This document shows, one piece after another, positions 44,270 through 54,350 of a stretch of DNA of 64,000 nt (position 1 is the first letter of the stretch; every line of letters starts with the position of its first letter). The notes under the pieces are model-generated. The model was given only the letters and a program-made list of their open reading frames with translations. It was not told the origin of the DNA and ran no database searches. The position numbers were made by a program, and so were the translations under genes. Origin of the DNA: Vibrio inusitatus (GTDB lineage: Bacteria > Pseudomonadota > Gammaproteobacteria > Enterobacterales > Vibrionaceae); assembly GCA_024346935.1 (NCBI GenBank), contig AP024878.1:2046001-2110000 (forward strand), in the 5' to 3' direction.

Positions 44270-45484
44270 ATGAAAAATATCGAGATGTCATCAAAACTCG
44301 ATAATGTATGCTACGACATTCGTGGTCCCGTACTCAAACATGCTAAACGCATGGAAGAAGAAGGGCATAAAATTCTTAAACTGAATATCGGCAACCCCGC
44401 CCCGTTTGGTTTTGATACCCCTGATGAAATTCTAGTCGATGTACTGAGAAACCTACCCACTTCTCAAGGGTACTGTGACTCTAAAGGTATTTACTCTGCT
44501 CGTAAGGCCGTCGTTCAGTATTATCAAAGAAAAGGATTACGTTCCTTAGACGTTGAAGACGTATATATGGGTAACGGCGTCTCTGAGTTGATCGTGATGG
44601 CGATGCAAGCTCTCCTCAACAATGGTGACGAATTACTGGTACCTGCGCCTGATTATCCTTTGTGGTCAGCGGCAGTTTCATTATCGGGTGGTAACCCTGT
44701 TCATTACCTATGTGATGAGCAATCTGATTGGTTCCCTGATATCGCCGATATCAGGTCGAAGATCACGCCGAAAACGCGCGGCCTTGTTCTGATCAATCCT
44801 AACAATCCGACCGGAGCGGTCTACAGTCGCGATCTATTACTGCAAATCATTGAGGTCGCTCGCGAGCACAACCTCATTATCTTTGCCGACGAAATCTACG
44901 ACAAAATTCTTTACGATGGGGCCACTCACACCTCAATTGCCACTCTGGCAGACGACGTAGTGATGGTGACCTTCAACGGTCTTTCGAAAGCGTACCGTAT
45001 TTGTGGTTTCCGCAGTGGTTGGATGTTCATTACAGGTCCACAACATCTCGCAAAAGGCTATATCGATGGCTTAGATATGCTTTCATCTATGCGACTGTGT
45101 GCCAATGTACCCATGCAACACGCCGTGCAAACAGCTTTAGGTGGCTACCAAAGTATCAACGAGTTGATACTGCCCGGAGGAAGACTTCTGGAGCAACGAG
45201 ATAAAGCATTTGAGATGATCACTTCTATCCCCGGCGTGTCGTGTGTCAAACCCAAAGGGGCGCTATATCTGTTCCCTAAATTAGATCCTAAGATTTACAA
45301 AATCCATGATGACCAGAAAATGGTGCTAGACTTTTTGAAACAAGAAAAGGTGCTCCTAGTCCAGGGCTCTGGATTTAACTGGCCAAAGCCTGATCACTTT
45401 AGGATTGTGACCTTGCCACATATCGAAGACCTCGAAGTGGCGATAGGACGCTTCGAGCGCTTCATCACGCAGTACTCACAATAA
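44270..45484 (+). CDS. alaA: Alanine-synthesising aminotransferase AlaA
   Basis: 404-residue PLP enzyme transferring the amino group of glutamate to pyruvate. Fold-type I blocks: LNIGNPAPFGFDTPDEI, YMGNGVSELIVMAMQALL, INPNNPTGAVYS, FADEIYDKILYDG and FNGLSKAYRICGFRSGWM with the PLP Lys at about 240. Length and sequence closely match E. coli AlaA (YfbQ), and the yfbR gene follows as in E. coli. A terminator and a repeat separate it from yfbR. Confidence 0.95.
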   Translation: MKNIEMSSKLDNVCYDIRGPVLKHAKRMEEEGHKILKLNIGNPAPFGFDTPDEILVDVLRNLPTSQGYCDSKGIYSARKAVVQYYQRKGLRSLDVEDVYMGNGVSELIVMAMQALLNNGDELLVPAPDYPLWSAAVSLSGGNPVHYLCDEQSDWFPDIADIRSKITPKTRGLVLINPNNPTGAVYSRDLLLQIIEVAREHNLIIFADEIYDKILYDGATHTSIATLADDVVMVTFNGLSKAYRICGFRSGWMFITGPQHLAKGYIDGLDMLSSMRLCANVPMQHAVQTALGGYQSINELILPGGRLLEQRDKAFEMITSIPGVSCVKPKGALYLFPKLDPKIYKIHDDQKMVLDFLKQEKVLLVQGSGFNWPKPDHFRIVTLPHIEDLEVAIGRFERFITQYSQ

Positions 45485-45492
45485 CTTACGTT

Positions 45493-45518
45493 AAAGAGGC
45501 CTAGTGCCTCTTTTTTTG
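45493..45518 (+). terminator. alaA terminator
   Basis: AGAGGC (45495-45500) and GCCTCT (45506-45511) form a short stem followed by a T-run of eight. Confidence 0.85.
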
Positions 45519-45522
45519 TCTT

Positions 45523-45683
45523 ATACCAATGACAGTAAGTAAGTGGTCAGAAATAGCGCAGGGAAAAAGCTAGATAACAAGGCAGGTTTTTTTATAAGTA
45601 GTTGTTCTACAATCAAAAACACTAACGCCGTTATCTAGTATTTTAACCAGCTAGGCTGAACAGTTATTTACTACGATTGGTAT
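45523..45683. repeat. Vibrio-type palindromic repeat (MITE-like)
   Basis: 161 bp bounded by imperfect terminal inverted repeats: ATACCAATgacAGTAAgTAA at the left and the complement TTAtTTACTacgATTGGTAT at the right. Internal arms CTAGATAAC (45570-45578) and GTTATCTAG (45630-45638) pair as well, so the whole element can fold into a long cruciform. It encodes nothing. I recognise the ATACCAAT...AGTTGTTCTAC pattern as a repeat scattered through Vibrio and Photobacterium genomes; this is from memory. Confidence 0.7.
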
Positions 45684-45702
45684 TACTACAAGGTTGATTA
45701 GC

Positions 45703-46290
45703 ATGCACAAAGAAAGCCACTTTTTTGCCCATTTAGCTCGAATGAAGCTTATTCAGCGCTGGCCACTGATGCGTTCTGTTTCCAAAGAAAACATCTCAGA
45801 GCATAGCCTTCAGGTTGCGTTTGTTGCGCATGCACTTGCCATCATCAAAAACAAGAAATTCGATGGCAATGTCAAACCTGAACGCATAGCAGTGCTGGGC
45901 ATGTATCACGACAGTAGTGAGGTTCTGACTGGCGATCTTCCTACTCCAGTAAAATACTATAATCCGTTCATTGCCAAAGAATACAAAAAGATTGAAGCGG
46001 CCGCAGAAGAGAAGCTCCTGTCTATGGTTCCAGAAGAATTAATGGAAGACTTTAAGCCATTTTTGATTAGCGGCGAAGCCACAGAAGAAGAACACTCGCT
46101 GGTGAAGCAAGCTGACTGCATTTGTGCCTATTTAAAATGTCTAGAAGAACTCTCTGCTGGGAATCACGAGTTTGCTGCAGCGAAACGACGTCTCGAGCAA
46201 ACACTTCAAGAGAGGGACTCTCCGGAAATGTGTTATTTCCTAAAAACCTTCTCAGCAAGCTTCGAGTTGACTCTTGATGAGATCAGTTAA
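45703..46290 (+). CDS. yfbR: 5'-Deoxynucleotidase YfbR
   Basis: 195-residue HD-domain phosphohydrolase that dephosphorylates deoxyribonucleoside 5'-monophosphates. [19 protein letters not shown] and [14 protein letters not shown] (metal His), then [19 protein letters not shown] (HD pair), and [21 protein letters not shown] (metal Asp) match E. coli YfbR closely. The ATG at 45703 with AAGG nine bases before it is chosen over the TTG at 45694. The next gene, another nucleotide phosphohydrolase, starts 22 bp downstream, suggesting an operon for dNTP balance. Confidence 0.95.
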   Translation: MHKESHFFAHLARMKLIQRWPLMRSVSKENISEHSLQVAFVAHALAIIKNKKFDGNVKPERIAVLGMYHDSSEVLTGDLPTPVKYYNPFIAKEYKKIEAAAEEKLLSMVPEELMEDFKPFLISGEATEEEHSLVKQADCICAYLKCLEELSAGNHEFAAAKRRLEQTLQERDSPEMCYFLKTFSASFELTLDEIS

Positions 46291-46312
46291 CCCAAAAAAG
46301 TAGTTGAATCAC

Positions 46313-47626
46313 ATGGAAGTAGAAAGCCTCTGGCAACAGCGTATAAACGAAGAGCACAAAGCACGACTCAATGATCACCGAGACCCTTATCAAAGAGATA
46401 GGGCAAGAGTGTTGCATTCCGCTGCCTTTAGGCGCTTACAGGCTAAAACTCAGGTACATGGTGCTGGCGGCAATGATTTCCATCGCACGCGACTCACCCA
46501 CTCTCTAGAGGCTGCGCAGATAGGTTCTGGCATTCTCGCTCAATTGCAATCAAAGCATCCTGATCTTATTTCGATACTTCCCACCACTAGCCTGATTGAA
46601 ACTTTGTGCCTTGCCCATGATATCGGTCATCCACCTTACGGACATGGGGGTGAGGTCGCTCTCAATTACATGATGCGGGAGCATGGTGGATTTGAGGGTA
46701 ATGCGCAGACCTTTAGAATCGTCAGCCAACTTGAGCCCTATACACAGCACCACGGCATGAATCTGTGCCGACGCACTTTGCTTGGGCTTCTCAAATACCC
46801 CTCACTACTAAGCAAAGTAGAGCGTGATTCGATACCCGACGGTATAGATAACCCAAGGCAACTTAAGGCAAGTCGATGGACACCTGCAAAGGGCGTATTT
46901 GATATTGATAACACCTATTTTGATTGGGTCCTGCAAGGGTTACCCGCACAGGACATAGATCCATTTTGTAGCCTCAAAGTGCATACTGGTAACCGATATG
47001 CCACCAAGAAGACCCGCTTCAAATCCCTAGATTGTTCCATCATGGAGCTTGCCGATGATATTGCTTATGGCGTACATGATCTCGAAGATGCCATTGTCCT
47101 AGGCCTAGTCTCTAAGCAGCAATGGCTTGAATCTGCAGCCAGCAAGCTTGCCGATTGCGGTCACCCTTGGATGGAGGCTGAAATAAATCGCTTAAGTGAG
47201 CAACTATTTTCCGGGGAGCATTACCTGCGCAAAGATGCCATTGGCAGTATCGTTAATGCCTTGCTAACTAGTGCTGAAATTACTGAGGTAACAGATAGTG
47301 AATTTAGTCACTCTCTCATTCAGTTAAACGCTACCCTTCACGCTCCGATGCTTGATGTATTGGACGTATTTAAAGGGTTCGTCAGCCACTATGTCATTCA
47401 AGCCACTGAAGTTCAGCTAATTGAATACAAGGGGCAGCAAGTGGTTATCGACTTGTTTGAAGCACTGAGTGGCGATCCAGAAAGACTGCTTCCAGAGGCA
47501 ACCAAAAACAAATGGAGATTAGCTAGAGATCAACAAGACCAAGGGTTTAGAGTCATCTGTGACTATATTTCGGCCATGACCGATGGTTATGCGCAAAAGA
47601 TGCACTCCAAGATGTTCGCAAGCTGA
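46313..47626 (+). CDS. dGTPase-like HD-domain dNTP triphosphohydrolase
   Basis: 437 residues. The HD metal set is visible: RTRLTHSLEAAQIG, LAHDIGHPPYGHGGE and ELADDIAYGVHDLEDA. FRRLQAKTQVHG near the N-terminus and RYATKKTRFKSLDCSIME mark it as the Dgt-like group common in Vibrio and Shewanella, which differs from E. coli Dgt. It should hydrolyse dNTPs to nucleoside and triphosphate. Start at ATG 46313. Some relatives have been tied to phage defence by dNTP depletion; nothing here shows that. Likely operon with yfbR. Confidence 0.9.
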   Translation: MEVESLWQQRINEEHKARLNDHRDPYQRDRARVLHSAAFRRLQAKTQVHGAGGNDFHRTRLTHSLEAAQIGSGILAQLQSKHPDLISILPTTSLIETLCLAHDIGHPPYGHGGEVALNYMMREHGGFEGNAQTFRIVSQLEPYTQHHGMNLCRRTLLGLLKYPSLLSKVERDSIPDGIDNPRQLKASRWTPAKGVFDIDNTYFDWVLQGLPAQDIDPFCSLKVHTGNRYATKKTRFKSLDCSIMELADDIAYGVHDLEDAIVLGLVSKQQWLESAASKLADCGHPWMEAEINRLSEQLFSGEHYLRKDAIGSIVNALLTSAEITEVTDSEFSHSLIQLNATLHAPMLDVLDVFKGFVSHYVIQATEVQLIEYKGQQVVIDLFEALSGDPERLLPEATKNKWRLARDQQDQGFRVICDYISAMTDGYAQKMHSKMFAS

Positions 47627-47649
47627 TGTTTACAAGTTAGCACTGTTGA

Positions 47650-48264
47650 TCAACGATTACGGCCACCAAAGTATTTCTCATAGGAGCCTTCAGGCAATTG
47701 AGAGATCTGAAATTCTACCATTTTATCGAAAGCATTGATTAAAGGCTTTGCATCACAGGCATTCATTAAGGTAAGCGCATGGTAAGCCGCTTCAACAGTA
47801 GATAGCGCATTCTCTTTAGGCGCTTTACGTATGGTGTAGCGCCCTTTTAATTCCGTGGGTAAATGAACCTGCTGCAACGAATGAAGGTTGCTTGATAGCT
47901 GATACATTTTGAACGCTTTTTTCCATGTTCCATCTATCAGAAATAAGCGTGTTTTGTGATAACTAGCTAGAGTCGGAACTATGCTGTCCAACTCTACTGA
48001 CTCTTGAGTAGGAAATAGAATTAAATTGAGCGTATTTGGCTCAGATAACCATTGATTGACCAAAGAGTGAGTCGAAAAGTCCTCTCCAACTAAAAGATGA
48101 CTAGGTGAAACACTTAACTCTATAATTTTAGCAGTACCTTTCGCTTGATTCACCTCACTAGGGTGCTGCAGAATAACCACCTCAATAGAACTTTCAACAG
48201 CCTGAACCCATTGACACAAACAGGCTTTCTTGGCGCGGCCACACCTTTCACAGTATCGGGACAT
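47650..48264 (-). CDS. DTW-domain tRNA-uridine aminocarboxypropyltransferase
   Basis: 204 residues. An N-terminal cysteine cluster YCERCGRAKKACLC, then the DTW signature LFLIDGTWKKAFKM near residue 110 and KGRYTIRKAPKENALST. DTW proteins such as E. coli TapT (YfiP) make acp3U in tRNA; this is a shorter subtype, so the modified position is not certain. Its start codon lies only 6 bp from the divergent rhombosortase start. Confidence 0.85.
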   Translation of the reverse strand: MSRYCERCGRAKKACLCQWVQAVESSIEVVILQHPSEVNQAKGTAKIIELSVSPSHLLVGEDFSTHSLVNQWLSEPNTLNLILFPTQESVELDSIVPTLASYHKTRLFLIDGTWKKAFKMYQLSSNLHSLQQVHLPTELKGRYTIRKAPKENALSTVEAAYHALTLMNACDAKPLINAFDKMVEFQISQLPEGSYEKYFGGRNR

Positions 48265-48270
48265 AGTTAC

Positions 48271-48807
48271 GTGTACAAATTCCTCATTGCCTTCAGCTTA
48301 CTTTTAACGACGTTTATGATTCCAGCGCTATCAATAGCTCTGCGTTGGGAGCACGATCTTATCGCAACACACCAGTGGTGGCGACTATTAACCGGAAACT
48401 TTACCCATACCAATGCGTATCACCTGTTGATGAACCTCGCCGGACTATGGATTATCAGCTACTTATTTCATGCTCGATGGAAAAAGTTGATTGTCTATAT
48501 CGCTCTCATCTCTACCATTATCGGTATTGGACTGCTGTTCACTCAGACACAAATCTATTATGGTTTATCGGGAGTACTGCATGGGCTATTTGCCCTTTAC
48601 GCCTATCAAGAAATCTCAAGAGGAAAGCGTAGCAGTTGGTTTTTGCTGACAGGGTTGGGCTTGAAGTTACTGGCTGAAAATAGTGGAGTAATCACTTTAT
48701 CTACCTCTGAGCTTATCAACGCTCGGGTATCAACAGAATCGCACCTGATTGGATCCTTATCTGGGCTAGCAATTGCGCTACTAGCCCATAAGTTGTTAAA
48801 GCGATAG
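48271..48807 (+). CDS. rrtA: Rhombosortase (rhomboid-type intramembrane protease)
   Basis: 178-residue inner-membrane serine protease with about six hydrophobic segments. Rhomboid marks are NAYHLLMNLAGLW, the active-site Ser in YYGLSGVLHGLF and the partner His in ESHLIGSLSGLA. The small size and these motifs point to rhombosortase, which processes GlyGly-CTERM proteins; V. cholerae has such an enzyme acting on VesB. The frame stays open into the neighbouring gene; GTG at 48271 is the first start that does not run deep into it, with CGGGA about ten bases upstream. The start remains the uncertain part. Confidence 0.82.
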   Translation: MYKFLIAFSLLLTTFMIPALSIALRWEHDLIATHQWWRLLTGNFTHTNAYHLLMNLAGLWIISYLFHARWKKLIVYIALISTIIGIGLLFTQTQIYYGLSGVLHGLFALYAYQEISRGKRSSWFLLTGLGLKLLAENSGVITLSTSELINARVSTESHLIGSLSGLAIALLAHKLLKR

Positions 48808-48833
48808 TTTCCAATCTAGCTCTGTTTGTTTAG

Positions 48834-49139
48834 CTACAACCTAATACGGGTTCGATTTTTATCGACCGTCGCCTGCCCTATTCCCTTTACTTGTTGCAGT
48901 TCATCAGCGTTTTTAAACTCTCCATGAACCTCGCGATAGGCTACGATTTGCTTAGCTTTGGTTTCTCCAACCCCAAGTAACAATGTCGCGAGCTCATCGC
49001 TAGAGGCGGTATTGATATTGACTTCAATCTCAATTCCTTCGTATTTATCGCCTTTCATTTCCTCGGCTGCATGCCCTAAAACCGGCACTAGCATTAGGAT
49101 CGTGATAAGCCATAAACGTTTTATGATTGATAGTTCCAT
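48834..49139 (-). CDS. ComEA-like helix-hairpin-helix protein
   Basis: 101 residues. A signal peptide or anchor (MELSIIKRLWLITI, ending HAA near 25) then an acidic linker and a helix-hairpin-helix DNA-binding domain: VNINTASSDELATLLLGVGETKAKQIVAYRE and LQQVKGIGQATVDKNR. In Vibrio, ComEA of this size binds incoming DNA in the periplasm during natural transformation. AGAGGA precedes the ATG. Convergent with rrtA. Confidence 0.88.
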   Translation of the reverse strand: MELSIIKRLWLITILMLVPVLGHAAEEMKGDKYEGIEIEVNINTASSDELATLLLGVGETKAKQIVAYREVHGEFKNADELQQVKGIGQATVDKNRTRIRL

Positions 49140-49233
49140 TCCTCTTTCCTTCCATTAAGTAAATTAGACACAAACGTGCCCTACTCAAGCTAGAAAAAAG
49201 CCCTTATAAATGGAATTAAGGCCAGCAGAAACT

Positions 49234-49262
49234 AGAACGGGCCGCTAAAAGCGACCCGTTCT
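49234..49262 (-). terminator. Hairpin after ppiD
   Basis: AGAACGGGCCGC (49234-49245) pairs with GCGACCCGTTCT (49251-49262) with one mismatch. No strong T-run follows on the minus strand, so termination is likely but not certain. Confidence 0.55.
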
Positions 49263-49285
49263 ACATTGTAAATGCGGCGGTAATA

Positions 49286-51142
49286 TTACTGCGCATCTCC
49301 AGAGATGTAATACTCGATATCAGTCGTGTTACGCAGTGTCTGTACCAGACCCATAAGGTCTTGCTGTACGTGTCCTGTTTGCAACTGTTCACTGATTTGA
49401 GCATTGAATTGATCGTCAATCTCACTCACAACTTTATTGAGTTCAATAATCACGATGTTACCCATAGTGTCTATTGATTTCGCGTAGTGCAGGTTGCCTT
49501 CGCTAGGGCGAGGCATTGCAAATACGGTGCGAGAAAGATCTGAACCACGGTCAACACTCTGTATTTCACTGAAGTTTAAGTTGTTATCAGCAAGCAAGGT
49601 AGTGTCACCCGCTTCAAGTGCCGTAGCTACTTGTTCAGCAAGGTCATTAGCTTGATTGCGGCCTTCAACTTGTTGCAGTTGCTCTTTCACTTGAGCTGCA
49701 ACTTCTTCATATGGAAGCACTGTTTGAGGACGAGATTCTTCGATACGAACAACAATAATATGCTCAGGGTCAACTTCAACAACCGCAGAGTTCAGACCAT
49801 CTTCACTGACTTCAGGTGTTTGTAACTCTTGCATAACTGCAGGAGATCTTAGTACCTCAGGCGCATCTGATACAGAAACGAAATCTGTCGTAACCACCTT
49901 CTGGCCAACAGCTTCTGCAGCGTCGTCAAGAGAGTCTGGGTATTCAAACGCTACTGTTTCTAGTGTGTTTTGTAGTGCGTAGAAACTGTCCACAGCTTGC
50001 TGCTCTGCAACTTCTGTTTTAATTTCTGCTGCTACTTCAGAGAACGGTTTAGCTTGTGCCGCTTTAAGGTCATCTAGCTTGATAATGTGAAAGCCAAAAT
50101 CAGACTTAACTACGTCGGTGTAATCGCCAGTATTTTGTAAAGCAAATGCAGCGTCTTCAAACGCCGGATCCATCACGCCTTTTTCAATCCAACCTAATGA
50201 TCCACCGTCTTCAGCAGAACCAAAGTCTTCAGAACTGTCTTTTGCTACTTGAGCAAAGTCCGCTCCGGCTTTTAGTTCAGCTAATAGCTCATCTGCTTTC
50301 GCTTCATCTTGAACTAGGATGTGGCTAAGGCTACGTTGCTCTTGGGTAGAATAACGGTCGATGTTTTGCTCATAGAAATCTTTAGCTTCTTCATCAGTAA
50401 CCGCATCGCTCTTATTCATTTTCTCAGCAGAAAGTTCAACGTATGAAATCTTAAACTGCTCTGGGCGAGTAAAACGCTCTGGGTTGTTGTTGTAGAAATC
50501 TTGAAGCTGTTCATCCGTTAGCTCAACACTCTTTGCCATTTCATTTGGGTCAATAGTGATGGTACGAATGTCGCGCTTTTGAGTCAGTAGCATTGATGCT
50601 TGAGCCACTTCTTGTGGAAGTACGAATTCGCTTTGCTCGATAGCACCTAGGATTTGCTGACGAACAAGGTCGCTACGAAGGTACTCTGCGAAGCTTTCTG
50701 CGTTGTAACCGCCACGACGTAGAGACGCTTGGTATGCATCTTGATCAAATTGACCATTGCTTTGGAACTGAGGCATGCTTAGAAGCACGTCACGAACCTG
50801 CTGGTCGCTGATACGAAGGCCCATTGATTCAGCGTACTGCTCAAGCAATACCTGATTAACCATTTGGTCCAGTACTCGCTGACGGAACGACTGCACAAAC
50901 GCAGGGTCACCTAGTTGGCTAGTAAAATAATCACCCATTTGTTGCTGGGCACGATTGCGTTCATTCTGGTAAGCCATTTCAAATTCGGCGCGAGAAACTT
51001 CAGCATTTCCCACTTTAGCAGCAGTACTGTTGCCACCACCCAAATAGCCACTTACGCCGGTAAAAACGAAAGAGAGAATGATCAGACCAAGAATGATCTT
51101 AACTGCGATGCTATTTACGCCTTCGCGTAATCTTTCCATCAT
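49286..51142 (-). CDS. ppiD: Periplasmic folding factor PpiD
   Basis: 618-residue inner-membrane chaperone at the SecYEG exit site. One transmembrane helix at about 14-34, a SurA-N-like chaperone region (residues 60-220), and a parvulin domain at about 265-355 (RSLSHILVQDEAKADELL, GGSLGWIEKGVMDPAFEDAAF, SDFGFHIIKL). Parvulin domains of PpiD are often inactive; this cannot be told here. It lies after hupB, in the standard lon-hupB-ppiD order. Confidence 0.96.
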   Translation of the reverse strand: MMERLREGVNSIAVKIILGLIILSFVFTGVSGYLGGGNSTAAKVGNAEVSRAEFEMAYQNERNRAQQQMGDYFTSQLGDPAFVQSFRQRVLDQMVNQVLLEQYAESMGLRISDQQVRDVLLSMPQFQSNGQFDQDAYQASLRRGGYNAESFAEYLRSDLVRQQILGAIEQSEFVLPQEVAQASMLLTQKRDIRTITIDPNEMAKSVELTDEQLQDFYNNNPERFTRPEQFKISYVELSAEKMNKSDAVTDEEAKDFYEQNIDRYSTQEQRSLSHILVQDEAKADELLAELKAGADFAQVAKDSSEDFGSAEDGGSLGWIEKGVMDPAFEDAAFALQNTGDYTDVVKSDFGFHIIKLDDLKAAQAKPFSEVAAEIKTEVAEQQAVDSFYALQNTLETVAFEYPDSLDDAAEAVGQKVVTTDFVSVSDAPEVLRSPAVMQELQTPEVSEDGLNSAVVEVDPEHIIVVRIEESRPQTVLPYEEVAAQVKEQLQQVEGRNQANDLAEQVATALEAGDTTLLADNNLNFSEIQSVDRGSDLSRTVFAMPRPSEGNLHYAKSIDTMGNIVIIELNKVVSEIDDQFNAQISEQLQTGHVQQDLMGLVQTLRNTTDIEYYISGDAQ

Positions 51143-51301
51143 AATAGTGTGAAACTCCGAAATGCGGCCTGTATTAAAATCAGGCTCTAAAAATCATTCT
51201 CCCGATAATATCAGAAAAAGAAATGCGCACCAGTAGGATGCGCATAAATACAAGGTTTGATAACGATAATTTGTTATCTGGTGTGACTTGAGAACAATTT
51301 A

Positions 51302-51574
51302 TTAGTTAACTGCGTCTTTAAGTGCTTTACCTGGCTTGAATGCAGGTACTTTAGCTTCTGCAATTTGAATTTCTTCACCCGTTTTTGGATTACGACCGGT
51401 ACGAGCAGCACGAGTGCGAACGCTAAATGTGCCAAAGCCCACTAGAGCCACTTGGTCACCGCCTTGCAATGAGTCACTGATTGATTCAACCACTGCATCT
51501 AGAGCACGACCAGCAGAAGCTTTAGAAAGATCTGCGTTATCCGCGATTTTTTCGATAAGTTGAGTTTTATTCAC
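51302..51574 (-). CDS. hupB: DNA-binding protein HU-beta
   Basis: 90-residue nucleoid protein. [26 protein letters not shown] and [24 protein letters not shown] followed by [14 protein letters not shown] are nearly invariant HU. The start is GTG at 51574 with AGGGG about eight bases before it. It lies between lon and ppiD, as in E. coli. Confidence 0.97.
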   Translation of the reverse strand: MNKTQLIEKIADNADLSKASAGRALDAVVESISDSLQGGDQVALVGFGTFSVRTRAARTGRNPKTGEEIQIAEAKVPAFKPGKALKDAVN

Positions 51575-51699
51575 TATATATTCCCCTATTACTACCTGAG
51601 TGAAAGTTTAGGTAGGTCAATTCCATTGTTTTTATGAATCTAGCGTGTACCCCTTATTATGAAAGGGCTACAGCCTCATTAGTTAAAGTAGCGTCCAAT

Positions 51700-51734
51700 A
51701 AAAAAGCTGACAAGTATTTTGTACTCATCAGCTT
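51700..51734 (-). terminator. lon terminator
   Basis: AAGCTGA (51704-51710) pairs with TCAGCTT (51728-51734), with AGTA/TACT pairing inside; on the minus strand TTTTTATT follows. It lies between lon and hupB, so hupB likely has its own promoter. Confidence 0.75.
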
Positions 51735-51769
51735 AATTTACGTACTATTATTTGCGACTTATCACTCTT

Positions 51770-54115
51770 TTAGCCTTCTACGGACACTCCGCTCGGGTCA
51801 TTTTGCAGAGCGACGGTCAATACTTCATCAATCCATTGTACTGGTTTTACCACTAAATCTTTCTTAACGTTTTCAGGGATTTCTTCCAGATCACGTTCGT
51901 TATCTTTAGGGATCAGCACTGTTTTGATACCGCCACGGTGTGCAGCTAGAAGTTTCTCTTTCAAACCACCAATAGGCAGAACTTCACCACGCAAAGTGAT
52001 TTCACCAGTCATAGCAACGTCAGCCCTTACTGGGTTACCCGTTAAGCTTGAAACTAGTGCCGTACACATAGCGATACCTGCACTTGGACCATCTTTAGGC
52101 GTCGCACCTTCTGGAACGTGGACGTGAATATCGCGCTTTTCATAGAAATCAGGGTTGATACCCAGCTTTTCTGCACGACTTCTCACTACAGTCATTGCTG
52201 CCTGAATCGACTCTTGCATAACATCACCCAGAGAACCTGTTTGTGTTAGCTTGCCTTTACCCACCATAGATTCGGTTTCGATAGTAAGTAAGTCACCGCC
52301 AACCTCCGTCCATGCAAGACCCGTCACCTGACCAATACGGTTGCTATCGTCAGCTTTGCCATAATCACAGCGTTGTACACCCAAGTACTCTTTTAAGTTA
52401 TCTTGATTGACCACTACTTTCTTCAAAGAGCTATCAAGCAAGATATTCTTCACTGCTTTGCGACAAATCTTTGAGATTTCACGTTCAAGACTACGAACAC
52501 CGGCTTCGCGAGTGTAATAGCGGATAATGCCAACGATGGCTGAGTCTTCAATTTCAATCTCGTTAGGCTTCAAACCATTGCGCTTGATTTGTTTATCGAG
52601 CAGGTGGCTTTTCGCAATGTTCAGCTTTTCATCTTCCGTATAACCGGATAAGCGGATCACTTCCATACGGTCAAGTAATGGACCTGGGATATTCATCGAG
52701 TTAGACGTTGCTACAAACATCACATCAGATAAATCGTAATCAACTTCTAAGTAGTGATCGTTGAAAGCATTGTTTTGCTCTGGATCCAATACTTCCAATA
52801 ACGCAGAAGAAGGGTCTCCGCGCATGTCAGAAGACATCTTGTCGATCTCATCGAGCAAGAACAGTGGGTTTTTCACCCCTACTTTAGACATTTTTTGAAT
52901 AAGCTTACCTGGCATAGAGCCAATGTAAGTACGGCGATGTCCACGAATTTCCGCTTCATCACGTACGCCACCAAGCGCCATACGTGTATATTTACGACCC
53001 GTTGCAGCTGCAATAGATTGACCTAGAGAAGTTTTACCAACACCGGGAGGACCAACAAGACACAGGATCGGTCCTTTAAGCTTGTTGATACGGTTTTGTA
53101 CCGCCAAATACTCAAGAATACGCTCTTTAACGCGCTCTAAGCCGTAGTGATCGGCATTAAGTACTTCTTCTGCTTTCGCTAGGTTCTTCTTCACCTTGGA
53201 GCGCTTAGCCCACGGTACACCCACCATCCAGTCGATGTAGCTACGCACCACTGTCGCTTCTGCTGACATTGGTGACATCATCTTCAATTTTTGCAGTTCT
53301 TGCTCGGTTTTTTCGCGAGCGTCTGTAGGCATTCTGGATTCTTCAATCTTTGCCTTTAGTGTTTCAAACTCATCTGGCGCGTCATCCATATCGCCAAGTT
53401 CTTTCTGAATCGCTTTCATTTGCTCATTCAGATAGTACTCGCGCTGGGATTTTTCCATTTGCTTTTTAACGCGACCACGAATGCGTTTTTCAACCTGCAG
53501 GATGTCAATCTCAGACTCCATACTGCCCATCAAGAACTCGAGACGCTCATTAACGTCGATGATTTCAAGTACTCGCTGTTTCTCAGCCAGTTTAAGAGGC
53601 ATATGAGCGGCAATTGAATCTGCAAGACGCGGGGCATCATCGATACCGTTGAGAGACGTTAATACCTCTGGCGGGATCTTTTTGTTCAGTTTGATAAAGC
53701 CTTCGAATTGGTTAAGTGCACTGCGTACAACAACCTCTTCTTCTTTATCGTCCATCACTGGCGTGGTTAAAAACTCTGCGTCCGCGATAAAGAAATCATC
53801 TTCGCGAACTGAGTGAATTTGAGCACGTTGCTGACCTTCAACCAGGACTTTAACGGTACCATCTGGCAATTTGAGAAGCTGCAGTATGGTGGCAATTGTA
53901 CCTACTTGGAATAAGTCATCTTTAGTCGGCTCTTCGGTGTCCGCCTCTTTTTGGGCAACAAGCAGTACCTGCTTATCATTATCCATCGCAGACTGAAGGC
54001 AGTTGATCGACTTTTCGCGACCAACAAACAGAGGAATGACCATATGTGGGTAAACGACCACATCTCGTAATGGTAGAACGGGTATTTCAATACGCTCGGA
54101 ACGCTCCAAGTTCAT
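51770..54115 (-). CDS. lon: ATP-dependent protease Lon
   Basis: 781-residue cytoplasmic AAA+ serine protease that degrades misfolded and regulatory proteins. N-terminal LON domain ([20 protein letters not shown]), Walker [12 protein letters not shown] at about 355, Walker [10 protein letters not shown], and the protease domain with the Ser/Lys dyad in [17 protein letters not shown] (about 678) and [14 protein letters not shown] (about 721). Length fits E. coli Lon (784). Follows clpX but behind a terminator. Confidence 0.98.
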   Translation of the reverse strand: MNLERSERIEIPVLPLRDVVVYPHMVIPLFVGREKSINCLQSAMDNDKQVLLVAQKEADTEEPTKDDLFQVGTIATILQLLKLPDGTVKVLVEGQQRAQIHSVREDDFFIADAEFLTTPVMDDKEEEVVVRSALNQFEGFIKLNKKIPPEVLTSLNGIDDAPRLADSIAAHMPLKLAEKQRVLEIIDVNERLEFLMGSMESEIDILQVEKRIRGRVKKQMEKSQREYYLNEQMKAIQKELGDMDDAPDEFETLKAKIEESRMPTDAREKTEQELQKLKMMSPMSAEATVVRSYIDWMVGVPWAKRSKVKKNLAKAEEVLNADHYGLERVKERILEYLAVQNRINKLKGPILCLVGPPGVGKTSLGQSIAAATGRKYTRMALGGVRDEAEIRGHRRTYIGSMPGKLIQKMSKVGVKNPLFLLDEIDKMSSDMRGDPSSALLEVLDPEQNNAFNDHYLEVDYDLSDVMFVATSNSMNIPGPLLDRMEVIRLSGYTEDEKLNIAKSHLLDKQIKRNGLKPNEIEIEDSAIVGIIRYYTREAGVRSLEREISKICRKAVKNILLDSSLKKVVVNQDNLKEYLGVQRCDYGKADDSNRIGQVTGLAWTEVGGDLLTIETESMVGKGKLTQTGSLGDVMQESIQAAMTVVRSRAEKLGINPDFYEKRDIHVHVPEGATPKDGPSAGIAMCTALVSSLTGNPVRADVAMTGEITLRGEVLPIGGLKEKLLAAHRGGIKTVLIPKDNERDLEEIPENVKKDLVVKPVQWIDEVLTVALQNDPSGVSVEG

Positions 54116-54149
54116 AGTTCTCTCTCTTCCGTTTTCGGCTTATGGTCTT

Positions 54150-54177
54150 TATATAAGGTCACTTTAAATAGAATCAA
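54150..54177 (-). promoter_or_regulatory. Candidate lon promoter
   Basis: On the minus strand TTGATT (54177-54172), 16-bp spacer, TATATA (54155-54150), about 35 bp before the lon ATG. Resembles sigma70; no heat-shock sigma32 -35 (CTTGAA) was seen nearby. Confidence 0.35.
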
Positions 54178-54304
54178 TACTTGTAACAATAAGAATCCAC
54201 TAACTTACTAAAATAGTGCTCGATTTTCGGTGTTTTGACTGAAATTGAATGTAATACAGAGGAATACAAGCTACTTAGTACGTATTGGCTAGGTCAACAG
54301 GCAC

Positions 54305-54332
54305 AAAAAAAGCGAGCTAATGCTCGCTTTTT
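54305..54332. terminator. clpX terminator
   Basis: AAAAGCGAGC and GCTCGCTTTT around TAAT form a symmetric stem with A- and T-runs on both sides. It ends the tig-clpP-clpX transcripts before lon. Confidence 0.9.
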
Positions 54333-54350
54333 ATTTTCAAAGGCTCAACC

